From NCBI GenBank assembly GCA_014621425.1, contig JAANBB010000342.1:1-44858 (forward strand): 44,858 nt of DNA, in the 5' to 3' direction. Each line of letters starts with the position of its first letter. The stretch's first letter is position 1. Positions 35,001 to 44,858 of this stretch are shown here, piece by piece. Both the position numbers and the translations under genes were made by a program. Source of the DNA: Cylindrodendrum hubeiense. Taxonomy: Eukaryota > Ascomycota > Sordariomycetes > Hypocreales > Nectriaceae. The notes beneath the pieces were generated by a model. That model saw nothing but the letters and a program-made list of their open reading frames with translations. It did no database searches and was not told the origin of the DNA.

Positions 35001-35971
35001 TGCTCGACTCAGTTATTAACAGAGTCGGCAAATGGTGCCCTATCGAGCTCTACAAGTTCCCAGTCTGTTATTGGAATCCTGATATGGCATATCATTTTGG
35101 AGATTACCAGTCTCTGTTCACAACTTACGCCAAATGCTTCAACTGGCTTACGCCTTTTGAGAAGCTTAATTTCGCGCAGCGCAATACCATGACGGCCTTG
35201 TTCTACACAATTGAAGGGCCATGGGATCGCGAGCTATATCCGAAAGGCAGCATGCCTGCTCGGCGCCCGTGGCTTGTCATGCATCGCCCCGTGAATGTGC
35301 ATAAGAGACCGTGGCACGCGTCCGAGTTGTTGATTTGGGATTCAACTCCAAACGAAAAGTTCAGCCGCGGCGAGGTGTATGTGGATGATCTCATCGAGGC
35401 ACAGCGCGAAATGATTCGGTTCTATGACGAGCAGAACATACTCAAAAACCCAAACCAGCCCATAATGAAAGTCTGGATTGCGGGGTTCAACATCCCACCG
35501 AGTGAGGTGACGGCCGACCCGCTTGATTTGACACTTTCCTACTTGGACAGATTCGCCCAAGATCCCAAGTACTGGTTGCCCGCTCCAGATAATGCACTGC
35601 CGATGAGGGGCTGGAAGATGGTTAAACCTGGAAGTGCGCCTGCGTCATCATCACTTGATCCGATGGACCTTGATGAACCGGAGGACGTGGAGCAAGAGGA
35701 TGGGCGGGAGACAAAGACCATCTTTCACCCGCCGCGAGGAATCAACTTTCCGGGGTCGACAAAATGCCAGAATCGGCTGTATCAGCATACAATGGAGTCT
35801 CTTCAGAGAGTGCGAGATGATACCGAGTATCACATGGAGTACACCTTCCGGCCGACGCTAGCCTGGTATCGGGAGCAATCGATAGAAGGCAGGGGTTTCG
35901 AACACATTACTGTTGTGCCTTGGCCGGTCATCTTTAGGCGTTACCACTTGCCCGACCCCGAGGCGGAGTGA
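32050..35971 (+). CDS. Large chromodomain protein (frameshifted at a C9 run)
   Basis: From ATG 32050 one frame runs past 33408, and a second frame carries on from the C9 tract at 33409-33417 to the stop at 35971. One base fewer in the tract makes a single frame of about 1,306 aa. The chromodomain lies at residues about 34-85 (EWLVNDVLAEGVVDGTTKYL, then IDWQGYPLYDASWEPKENLG). Its cage positions read Trp, Trp, Tyr, so methyl-lysine binding looks intact. A long Lys/Pro/Ser-rich linker follows. The C-terminal 800 residues are compact and conserved-looking (TLVFTHTCTAQDFWSQ, KACILLHPSNCEEW, LLARWLRACNADCKIHSSLR, ILVTPSFLVSQPQQACVLLN). Similar proteins are common in Sordariomycetes; their role is unknown to me. 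A heterochromatin reader is likely. Confidence 0.75.
33409..33417 (+). other. C9 homopolymer at the frame break
   Basis: Nine C bases within the chromodomain gene's linker. With nine, the frame ends at 33531; with eight, LLSPPP runs straight into ATTVSPTAIGGMHPDTAS and the rest of the protein. A one-base slip (sequencing, assembly or real) is the simplest explanation. A GT..AG intron at about 33389-33493 also keeps frame but has a poor donor (GTGCTC) and no branch point. Confidence 0.7.
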
Positions 35972-36167
35972 TGTGGATCAGATTATAGAAGAGAAACTTG
36001 TCAGGATGTGTTTGGTTTGGATGTCTGTCATTTTCACACTTGGGATAGTGTGGATGAAGGGTATATTGTACATAGTATAAAAAGTGTCCAGAACGCAAAG
36101 CTGTACAAAGAATCTCCAGGCAATGTGCAACCAAGGAGTGTGTATATCCCGTCCCGATGACCTCTAT

Positions 36168-37401
36168 TCACCTTGTCGTAGTAGGGAAATTTCGAGTGCT
36201 TAGAAGCACGCCCTTGACGCGCCGAATGTTATCTCTCACCTTGCGGATCTCGTCTTCAGGCTCGGGCTTGCGTGTCCGGCCGTACAGGTCAAAGGTGCCG
36301 GCCGACTGGCCCGTGTACGTCAAAGAGTCGAGATCATCGCGGAGGACATCAACCAGTGTCTTGATACCATCCATACCCTCGCTCTCAGACCGGAACTCAT
36401 CTTTCAGACCAGACAGCGTCTTGGTCAGCCCAGCCAGCTGGTTAGCTTGGCGCTTGGCAGTTGACTCGTCACTAATATCCTTATCCTTGGTCACCGTTGT
36501 AGCCGTGGTGCTGAGGGGGGGCGTCGTCTGAGTGCCCATGTCGCGATGGAACATCTCCGTGGGATCCTCGGCCTCGCTCTCATCGTCGCCCACGGTGGCA
36601 GCCATGCCGGTGGTCTGCTTCTTGACCGGGGGCACTTCGGAAACAGTCTTCTCGAGCTTGGAAACGAGGGCGTCGAGGTTGCGGACGGTGGTCTCGTGGA
36701 ATTCGGCCCGAGCTGCCGTCTGGGCGTCGACCATGGGACCGAGGACGTACTTGCCCGTGCCGTAGACGAGGGTAGACAGGCCGACAACGCCATAGAGGGC
36801 GTTGAGAAGGCGCTCAGTTGTGACGAGGGGCGGAGGGCGGGCGGGCTTGGCAAGAAATTCGGGGTAGGTTACGATCGGGGCGCGGTCGGTGGGCGGTTGG
36901 GAGAGGGTCGGCGTCGAAGTCTGGGAGGTCTGGGAGGTCTGGGAGGTCTGGGTGGATGTGGATTGTGAGGGAGGTTGTGCGATAGCGACTTCTACAATGG
37001 CGTCGTCCTAGCGAAAGGTTAGATTATATCGCGAACGGTAGGGAGGGTAAGAGGCATACATCTGAAGCGGTAGGGGTCGGCTCGTCGCCGAGCAGCGTCT
37101 GGATGCCGGCATCGTCGATGTCCTTGGTCTTCAGGAACGCGACCTTCTTCTCCCGGGGCGCATCGCGTACAGCCTCATCGTCGAGGAACTTTCGCGCAAC
37201 CTCCAGCTTGTCCTCCTCTGGCGCAGCAGCTATGGTCTCCGTCTCAGGCTCGGTCTCGATTTCGACCTCGGTCTGGGTCTCGGTATCCGTCTCCGTCGCA
37301 GTCGTCGATGACGCTACTACCGTGGATTCGTCGTCTGCGGGCTGGGCGCGTTGCCAGCTGGGCACGCTGGGCTTTCCTGGCTTCGATTCTGAGTCGCTCA
37401 T
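36168..37401 (-). CDS. PEX14: Peroxisomal membrane docking protein PEX14
   Basis: Exons complement(36168..37007, 37060..37401) give 393 aa; the intron runs GTATGC..CGCTAG, phase 0. The start is MSDSESKPGKPSVPSWQRAQ. An acidic Thr/Glu tract precedes the Pex14 N-terminal domain at about 75-110 (LEVARKFLDDEAVRDAPREK, then KVAFLKTKDIDDAGIQTLLG), which binds the WxxxF motifs of the PEX5 receptor. A hydrophobic segment lies at about 185-210 (LLNALYGVVGLSTLVYGTGK), then a coiled coil (LDALVSKLEKTVSEVPPVKK), DPTEMFHRDMGTQTTPP, and the end EPEDEIRKVRDNIRRVKGVL. These tail motifs fit filamentous-fungal PEX14. It could be the paralogue PEX33, but the tail argues for PEX14. It docks cargo-loaded receptor at the peroxisome. 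Confidence 0.88.
36919..36954 (-). repeat. 9-bp coding tandem repeat in PEX14
   Basis: Three perfect GTCTGGGAG units plus GTCTGGGTG on the + strand encode a Thr-Gln-Thr-Ser-Gln-Thr-Ser-Gln-Thr-Ser-Gln-Thr-Ser run between the PEX5-binding domain and the membrane segment. It is a linker-length repeat that could vary among strains. Confidence 0.85.
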
Positions 37402-39527
37402 GTTGACGGGCGGCCGGCGATTCGGTTTCAATCGATCCGACACTGAGGAAATCACATTAATGAGTGAATGGGGGAGAGATGGGTGCTTGGCTCGTCGAGT
37501 TGTCCGATGTCGTGGCGGCTAAGGTCCGGGATGACATGTGCCTCGGTAGAATCGGAGGCGGCGCCGGGAAACGGTTGCGAGAGGCGGATGAGGTTGGGGA
37601 ATTCATGCAGCAACTGGTACGGAGAGTCCCTATGATTGGTTCGTATTACCAATTAGTGTTATCTAAAATGGGCTTTTTGTCGCATTACAGTTCATTTCAG
37701 AGAATGTGGTATTTGAACATAGATGTGAGCAGTGGGTAAACAACATCCGGGGTCTGTCCGTAAGAAACGGAAGTACCCCGGAGTTTGAGCCCGTGAGAAG
37801 CTAGAGTCTGCATAGAACGGTGGCCTGTCCCGACCGTCGGCCATCCACCGTCCCCGTTCACCGTTCCGTGAGCTGCCACCTCAGCCAACCAACCTCTGGA
37901 TGGATTGATCTATCAATTGCAAGGGAGTCGACAGCATTTACGTGAGGACTCAAACGCGCCAATCCCTCCATTCCGCCATCCTCCCAGTCGCTTCTCCCCA
38001 GAGACGGTCTGCTACACTCTTCCCCCAGTGATAACCACGCCGGAAAGCACCGTCAGCAGCCTTCTCAGCCTCGTCGTGCGAAAACAAACGAGTGGTCATT
38101 TCATTTTTGGGGGTCAGCCAGCCAACCAGATCGCCAACCCAGGATTCACCATCGCCCATCGCAGCCTCCGGCATCTCACCGAGTACAGAGCTTGGAGCGG
38201 GGACGGAAACCACAGGTTGCGATTCGTCCTCTCTGTCTGTGTGAGCGCGCGCAGGCTTAACCCCTTTGCGCTGTTGCGATTTGGCAACGTGGGACTGCCG
38301 CAGCACGTAGGAGGCTAGAACCTAGGTCCAGCGCAACGCCGCAGACCATCCGCCAGCCCCGTGTTCCTCATCGACACACGCCGGATCTGACTGGCGATTG
38401 GTAAAGGGGTCTGCCGTCTTGCAGAAGATCGACCTGTTTGTGGTAGCCATAGCTGCGCGAGGCTGTGTGACGTACGACTGAGAGCCGCCCACCGTCTGAC
38501 GCGCCAACAACGCCAACAACGCCGTGTGCCTTTGCCTGCCCGTGCCATTGTGACAGGTGAGTTGTGGCATTTTCTTGTCCTATCCATTTGCGTTTTGCGT
38601 TTCCATCATTTTCTCTCTGCCTCTCCGTCGCCAATCATCATTTGCCTATGCATCCTGTTCTTTCCCTTGCCACCCGCCGCCGCCATCATCTTCATCTTCA
38701 TCGTCATCATCGTCACAGTCATCCGCTGCGCCCGTCCCTGCTTCAACTTGGATCTGAGTCGGCGGAGTGAGTGAGCGACTGAGCAACAGCGACTGAGTGG
38801 ATCGGCTGTCGTTGATTGGGTGCGCGCGATTGACGACGAGCACGCAAACGCTGGGCCAGTAGCTCAAAGACGGGTCCCTGGTATCTCGGCGTTAGATCCT
38901 GGATATCTCTCGTATGCCTTGCATCGATAGCAGAGGACGGACGAACTCTGCCGGATCCTCCGCTTGAGGACGCATCCTTGTCGTGGCACCAAGCCGTCTG
39001 ACTGCACGAATCACCTCGAGACGTATCTCTCCGTACTCTGTACCTGAGGGCTCGCCCGTGGCTTGTTTGGCTCTGCAACGTCTCACCAGCCTCGCGCCTT
39101 GCATCTCGCATCCTTGGCCTCGTGTCTTGTGGCGACGTCGGTTTGCCAATCAATGAATCACCGTCGACACTAGATCCGACACTCCACAATACCCATCTCT
39201 GCATCTGCCATCTACGCTTCACTGTTGCCCTTTGCCTGCCACTTCACTTCCTTCCTGCACCCTCTGGTGTACAGTGCAGTTGGTTGTGAGCCTTTCAACG
39301 GCCAAGCTTATTTCAACCTCTCCCCAAGCTCCTTTCCGCCATTATTCCTTCCCACTCAACCGTTTAATATCCCCGCGCCTCAGCCCCAGCCAGCCCGTTC
39401 ATTCTCTCAAAACCATCTCAAAGAAACCACCATCAGCACTATCACTCTTCCCTAAAATTCTCTCAACTCCCTCTTTCCCTCCCCCCCAAACAGAAGCTGT
39501 CAGGCCCCGCCAGTGCGGAGACTTGCC
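37402..39527. promoter_or_regulatory. Large divergent intergenic region, PEX14 / IES2
   Basis: These 2.1 kb lie between divergent starts. The IES2-proximal 300 bp are pyrimidine-rich with C/T runs (39300-39490), typical of fungal leaders. CATCTTCAT/CATCATCGT repeats lie at about 38680-38720. Frames inside (37905-38318, 38743-39222) have no domain. No gene called. Confidence 0.4.
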
Positions 39528-40807
39528 ATGGCTTCGCGACCGCGCCGCTCCGCCGCCGCAAAGGCCAATGAGGTCATTTCCGTTCACGCCAGATTGGCTG
39601 ACTCCCCAGAAAGAGGCGAACGAAGCACCATGTCTTCCAGACGTACCTCAGGTCGCGCCTCGGGCGCTACCCGCGACACTCACCGAAGCTTGACGGTCAA
39701 GGTTTCCAACAACAACCTGCGCCAGTCCACCCGTGGCGGGCGCGCCTTTGAGGGCGGCGAGATTGTCGAGGGCAAGCGAAATCGCGGAGCTAGGAAGAGC
39801 TACGTGGTCGACTCTAGCCCCGAAGAGGACGATGAGGAAGAGGAGGAGGATGAGATCGAAGTAGAGGACGACGACGACGATGAAATGGACGAGGATGCCG
39901 AAGGCGAAGATGAAATTGACATGGATGCCGAAGGTGAAGAGGACGCCGAGGGCGATATCGAGATGGATATCGCTCCCCCACCTCCCACTATCAAGGTCTC
40001 TAAGCCTTCCAGATCCAAGCCGGCGCCCAGGGCATCAGCACTCAAGGTGGTGCCTGATGATGACGACGACGACGACGATGATGATCTGAGTGACCCAGCC
40101 GATAGCGATGTCGGTGACAACACCATGGGATTGGATGAGACTATGGTCGACGACGAAGACGCTGAGGGTGAAGAAATCGAGGTTGCCGGTGAAGAAGTCG
40201 ACGAGGAGGAGGAAGAAGAGGTCGACAGCGACGACGAGGGCAGCCAGGACGACGAGGTCGATATGACCAAGTTGACCAAGCGTCAGCGAGCACGCTTTGA
40301 GGAGGAGCCCCAGCAGTACATGAAGCTGTCCGATGGTATGTTAATTCACAATCCAGTACTTAACCAGACACTGACACATTATTACAGAGGTCCAAGCGAA
40401 GAAGGTATTCACAGCTGAGGAGTTGTCTATGCGGCGACAAGAAATGGCACGCCGACGCCGCAACCTGAGCGAAAAGCGAACAGAAGAAGTCAAGGTACGG
40501 ATGCCCACACAAACATCAACCTCGTCGAGAATGCGGACTATAGATGACTAACATACCGTTACAGATGGAAACCATCAACAAGCTCCTCAAGAAGCAGGCC
40601 CCCAAAATCAACCGCAAGGCTACAGCAGCTTCTTCTGGCGAAACCGTCGACGGCTATCCGAAGCCCGATACTGTTTTCGTGCGCTGGATCAGCAACAAAA
40701 ATGGCGTCCAGGTGGCTGCGCCCGTTGAGATTGTGGAAAGTCCCGTGGGATCCATCTTCGGCGGTCGTGGGCGACCGCCGGCCAAGATGGTGGAAGAAGT
40801 TGCTTGA
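39528..40807 (+). CDS. IES2: INO80 complex subunit IES2 (PAPA-1 domain)
   Basis: Exons 39528..40335, 40388..40494 and 40565..40807 give 385 aa. The N-terminus is basic (MASRPRRSAAAKANE), followed by long Asp/Glu tracts at about 90-250. The PAPA-1 region at about 250-320 is well conserved: LTKRQRARFEEEPQQYMKLS, then DEVQAKKVFTAEELSMRRQE and MARRRRNLSEKRTEEVKMET. The C-terminus ends in a short domain (VRWISNKNGVQVAAPVEIVE, then SIFGGRGRPPAKMVEE). In yeast, Ies2 stimulates the Ino80 remodelling ATPase and its nucleosome sliding. The animal counterpart adds a HIT zinc finger; none is seen here, as in yeast. The start is the first ATG that fits the family N-terminus. Confidence 0.9.
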
Positions 40808-42255
40808 GAGTGGCCGTGGGTATAATTGGGTGTTGATATGCCTAACCGGATAGGCTAACATTGCCAAATCGACAGGCCTTGTGGCGCTTTCATAGAGCAA
40901 CAGGATTCATGAGCCGCTTGGAGAGGGTAGGATGGGAGTCGGAATGTATTCTTAGTGTTTTTATCTCAATCTCGTATGGCATGCTTTGGTACCGGGTAGA
41001 CAAACATATCGGCTATGGAAAATCCCAAAAGATCAAATGAATTTCATTCTTACTACAATGGATCTTGATAAAAATAGTCACCTAAATATCACAATTACTG
41101 CTAGTCACAGGCGAATTTTATGCTTTGCTCCGCATCTTGGGGGCGTGGACAACGTTGGCGGTTATTTGGGCTGTAGCCGAGGTCACTACAACGCGACATG
41201 GTGCGAAAGCAGCGCAACGACTCAATAGCCAAGAGTAGTGACAGAACAACGGCGCTGTTAACCAATCCCATTAAGACCGTTAAACCCGTGGGTACCTAAA
41301 TCGCGAGGTCCATTTTGCAGCACCTGTGGGTGGTTGTTTGCAGAATCGGTGCAGTTGTGGTTGGCGGGGTGGAGTAGTGAGGCGCTGCACTGTGAGCGGG
41401 TAGGCCAGACTGCCAGTTAACCTACGATTCCGCGCAAAAGAGAGAGAGATATCAGAGACAATAGGTTTCTTAATTCAGATAGTTGATACTATTGCGCTGT
41501 GACTCAATGCTGCTTATTTGCCTATAAGTGTTGTGCTTCAACCGCCGTTTCCTAACCTTCCCTCAACACCATCATCTCACGATGCTGCTTCTCGCAAACG
41601 GGCAAAAGGCCCCCCAGGGGGTTCTATTCCGTTGAAGCTGGCAAACGGCCTCACTGGGGCCAACTCAACTCGGCCAAGATGAGGACGTTTGGGATTGGGC
41701 CCCCCGGGCGCAAAGTGGGCGGCGCCATGCACCTCGATCTCACTTCCACTTCACTTCTCACCTCGACCTCACCTTTCCCAGCCCCGCCGGCCGAACGCGG
41801 CGGCAGGACTTTTTGCGCTTCATGTCCGTTCTCACTTTGGCCCTTTCGCTTTCGCCTCTTTTCTCCTCCACACTCGTCACAATTCTTGTCTCTCGACGTT
41901 TTCATTCCAATTCCAAGAACACGTCTTGGGTCCATACCACATCCCTTCATACCCACTTACACACTCCTCGTGAGATATTGCAACATAGTTGTTCTCAAGG
42001 ATCACAGCTTCCGTTGGGTCCTTGACGCATCTTTGAGGCGGGCCTCTTCGGGCACAGAAACACCACCTTTTTGTCTTTCCAGACCTCATTTCCCCCAAAT
42101 CCGCTCTGTTCCAAGGACATATTCATCTTCTCGATACCCCATTGCCTCTCTCATTCCCTTATACTATACCCACACCCAAGTCTACTTCACTTCCGAGCCA
42201 CGCATCTTGTCGTTCCAACCATAACCACTTCCCTTTCACCCCCGTCCACCTCACA
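40808..42255. promoter_or_regulatory. IES2 3' region and promoter/leader of the Gln-rich gene
   Basis: These 1.45 kb lie between two + strand genes. The last 550 bp (about 41720-42255) are strongly C/T-rich with repeated TTCCC/CTTCTC words, a usual mark of well-transcribed fungal promoters and leaders. The 41679-42224 ORF is Ser/Pro/Phe-rich and looks like this leader read as protein. Nothing else recognised. Confidence 0.4.
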
Positions 42256-44858
42256 ATGGACAATATCAGGTTCGGCTTCGCGGAAGGCGAAGACTACGAC
42301 GATATGAGCTCTGGTCAGGGCAATGCCTATGCCTCTGGCGTCAACATGAGCTTTCAGCTTAACAATGACGACAACATCGGCAACAGCTTCGGCGCTGAAA
42401 TGCAAGGATTGCAGGACCAGCAGTGGCTTGAGGTAAGTGAACTGTGCAATTCCCTGACTTGCCGGCATTGCCGCCAAGTGAAACTGAACAGAACTGACCG
42501 CTTCCCGCAGAATGAGTCCCGCCAGCAGCAGTATGGTGGCATTGGCTTCCAGATTCAGGATCCTGAGGTGTCCCCCTACCACACCGAGGAGCAGAAGCAG
42601 GCCACTCTTGCTCCCACCAACATGCAGCAGCAGACAGTGTCTCCTCAGCCTTTTGACAATGATAATATGAATGATCCCGCCAACTTCTTTGGCATCCAGG
42701 CCCCCGTCGCCCAGCAGAACCCACTGCTGGCTGTCGAGCAGTTCAACAATGGATTTCAGCAGAGCCCCTCTTTCAACTTCAGCGACTACCTCAACAGCGA
42801 GCAGCAGGAGGCGGCTTCTATTGCTGTGAGTATCTCCTAACGTTCCCAAGATCTAGCATGAAACTGACAATTGCACAGGTCAATTCTGACCACCCTTCCA
42901 ACGGTCAGATCTTTGACAACCAGCAGCAGATTTCTCCTCTCATGGTGTGTATCCGCAAATTGACATGCTTCAAACCCTGACAAGAGACTGACAATTCTAC
43001 AGGACGCTCCCGCCCAGCCTTTCTCTGACAACTTCTTTGCCGAACAGCACCAGCAGATTCTTCGCCTTCAGGTAAGGGCCTCTTAATTCTCGGTTCAAAA
43101 ATCTGACGAGAAACTGACAATTTCCAAGAACACATTTGCCCAGGAGCTCAACGAGCAGCCTCAGCAGCAGCAGATTGCCAATGTGCCCATGCAGATGTCC
43201 ACTGCCATCCAAGCTGCTCCTCTTGTTCAGGCCTCAGTTTCGGTTCAGAACCAGCTTGAGCAGTTCCAGGCTCCTCTTCAAGCCCAGCAGGCTCCACAAC
43301 AGGTGAATACTGTTACCGCTGCTTCTTCAGTTCAGGCTCCTCGCCAGGCCCAGCAGCAGCAAATGAACACTACTTCCACTGTTCCCACTCCTGCTCAGCT
43401 TCATGGAATGCCTCAGCAGGCTCAGGCTCGCCGTCAGTTTCAGCAGGAGGTGAACAGTGCTCCCGCTGCTTCTACCCATGCTCAGCCTAGTCGTCAGGTT
43501 CATCAGGCCCAGCAGCAGGTGAACTACGCTCCTACTGCTTCTACTCCTGTTCAGCCTCATGTTCAGATCCAGCATGCCCAGCTCCAGCAGGCTCAGTCTC
43601 GCCGCCAGGTCCAGCATGTCCAGCAGCAGGCGAACATCGCATCCACTGCTTCTAATGTTCAGCCTCATGTTCAGACCCAGCATGCTCAGCAGCAGGTGAA
43701 CATGAATTCCGCTGTTGCTACTCCTGCTCAGCCTCGTCGCCAACTTCAGCAAACTCAGCAGCAGGTGAACATGAATTCTGCTGTTGCTACTCCTGTTCAG
43801 CCTCGTCGCCAGCTTCAGCAGGCTCAACAGCAGGCAAATGCCACCATCACTCCCTCTCTCAATGTTCAGCCTACTCGTCAGATGGAGCAGCCTCAGCAGG
43901 CCCAGCAGAATGTCAACCCTACTTCTACTTCTGCCACTCCTGCCCAGATCACTGCTTCTGCTCCCATTGGAAACCAGCAGGTGCCTCGAAACCATACAGC
44001 CGAGATGAGTGTTCACCGTCTTGGCCGTGGCCATCAGATGCAGCAGTTTCCTGCTCTGCAGCAGTATCAGGCTATGCATCAGCACCAGAATCAGCAACAG
44101 TACCACTCCTCTACCAATCTGAACATGGGAGTGAGCATGCACACGCCTACTAACGGCTACACCCACATCCAACATCCCCCCAATGGCTTCATGCGTACCC
44201 CTCAGATTCTTCCCGATCCTACTCCTGCCCAGGCAGCTCCTACTCCTACCCAGGCAGCTCCTACCCAGACCCTGGCCGCTCAGGCACCCAAGACAACTCG
44301 TCGTCGTGGCAAGAAATCTAATGCAGCTGAAACCTCCGGCACGCCTGGTGTCATGACTACTGCTGCTGGCCTCGAGTTTCAAGCTGACCCCCACCAGGTC
44401 ATGGCTGGAGCAACGCTTCGCCAGTATGTCAGCGGTTGGCAGTATGACAACTTCGAAGGTGGTAAGCGATTCTTCTTCCAGTTGCCTTGGTGCTCACTTC
44501 GAAAGCTAACTCTTCCGCAGATTCTACCAACGGTGGCACCACGCAGAGTACCCAGGGCCTTCCTCCACTGGCTGTCCACTACCACCAGAATGGGAATAGT
44601 ACCGGCCCTGCTCTGCCTCAGCATTCACAGGCTGTCCAGACAGCGCATATTGCTCCCATTCCACGAGTTGCTCCCCAGGCTGCCACTGCCCAAGCTGCTC
44701 CCCAGGTTGCCCCTCGGCGCCAGACCCAGCAGACTCAGCAGACTCAGCAGACTCAGCAGGCTGCCACTGTTCATGGTCTTCAGCAGACTCCAGTTCTTCA
44801 GCAGCAACCAACTTGCCCTCGTCAACCTGTCTCTGGTCCTCAGCGTGTTCAGCAAGCT
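42256..44858 (+). CDS. Gln-rich repeat protein, 3' end outside window (partial)
   Basis: Exons 42256..42432, 42511..42825, 42879..42944, 43003..43071, 43129..44461 and 44521..>44858 give 766 residues so far. The start is MDNIRFGFAEGEDYDDMSSG. Residues 1-165 are acidic/aromatic low complexity. From about 195 the chain is dominated by Gln with Ala, Val, Pro, Arg and Thr, including imperfect QQVNxxSxxATPxQPRRQLQ repeats. A basic patch (KTTRRRGKKSN) lies near 595 and a possible small conserved stretch (GLEFQADPHQVMAGATLRQY, then VSGWQYDNFEG) near 620-650. No enzyme or DNA-binding domain was recognised. Such Gln-rich chains occur in transcription coactivators and prion-like proteins. Two internal exons are very short (66 and 69 nt). 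Confidence 0.75.
42860..43122 (+). repeat. Shared 13-nt motif near the 3' ends of introns 2, 3 and 4
   Basis: GARACTGACAATT lies at 42860-42872, 42984-42996 and 43110-43122, each 6 nt upstream of its exon. It covers the CTGAC branch point and goes beyond splice consensus. Intron 1 has a looser GAAACTGAACAGAACTGAC. The flanking intron sequence is not otherwise alike. Confidence 0.7.
43696..43833 (+). repeat. 69-bp coding repeat in the Gln-rich gene
   Basis: The units start at GTGAACATGAATTC at 43696 and 43765, 69 nt (23 residues) apart. The second copy fades after about 63 nt. They differ at few sites, mostly synonymous. Shorter diverged copies flank them, which shows expansion by tandem duplication. 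Confidence 0.75.

Noticed and set aside
39800..40279. 159-aa Ser-rich minus-strand ORF
   Set aside because: It is the antisense of the Asp/Glu tracts of IES2 (GAC/GAG read as Val/Leu/Ser), with no independent support.
41679..42224. 181-aa plus-strand ORF before the Gln-rich gene
   Set aside because: Its Ser/Pro/Phe-rich sequence is what a C/T-rich leader gives when translated; no domain.
43327..44394. 355-aa minus-strand ORF with Leu/Ser/Arg repeats
   Set aside because: It is the antisense of the Gln-rich coding repeats (CAG-type codons read as Leu/Ser); the + strand gene has consistent introns and start.

Overview
The window is nuclear DNA of a filamentous ascomycete, most likely a Sordariomycete (Hypocreales-like; the species cannot be fixed from sequence alone). 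The grounds are short introns of about 50-80 nt with CTNAC branch points close to the 3' splice site, compact intergenic spacing, a Polycomb SUZ12 subunit, fungal-only families (AcuF-like C2H2, DUF7580-type, Arb2-tailed HDA1) and large chromodomain proteins. I resolved seventeen protein-coding loci. Exon junctions were worked out by hand from GT..AG sites, branch points, phase and protein continuity, and each exon sum divides by three, except where a break is reported.

Layout. 1-180: 3' end of an ORC5-like gene (+). 620-2281: SLY41-type triose-phosphate/nucleotide-sugar transporter (-). 3378-5243: U2 snRNP subunit SF3B2/Cus1 (+). 5579-7420: DUF7580-type fungal protein (-), divergent from 7842-10004, an AcuF-like multi-zinc-finger protein (+). 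11541-13811: PRC2 subunit SUZ12 with a C-terminal PHD finger (-). 15292-17589: F-box/LRR-like protein (+). 18302-21163: SR-repetitive protein (-) whose 1.2-kb first intron holds a same-strand ORF broken by one TAG (20140-20904). 21611-24017: class II deacetylase HDA1 with Arb2 tail (-). 25182-26526: F-box protein (-). 27538-28571: BRX1 (-). 29301-30245: RAB11 (-). 32050-35971: very large chromodomain protein (+), frameshifted at a C9 run. 36168-37401: PEX14 (-). 39528-40807: INO80 subunit IES2/PAPA-1 (+). 42256-end: Gln-rich repeat protein (+), cut by the window edge.

Most of the window is conserved housekeeping: replication origin recognition, splicing, ribosome assembly, membrane traffic and peroxisome import. 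It is rich in chromatin genes (SUZ12, HDA1, chromodomain protein, IES2), but these belong to different complexes, and nothing in the sequence shows that they form an operon-like or co-regulated unit.

The least ordinary parts are the DUF7580/zinc-finger divergent pair, the chromodomain protein with its long uncharacterised C-terminal module, the SUZ12-PHD architecture, the three loci with a single disabling change (TAA, TAG, C9 frameshift), and the Gln-rich gene whose introns share a common 3' segment. I saw no mobile element, CRISPR array, rRNA or tRNA gene. I found no clear new multi-gene system; the DUF7580/zinc-finger pair is the closest candidate.
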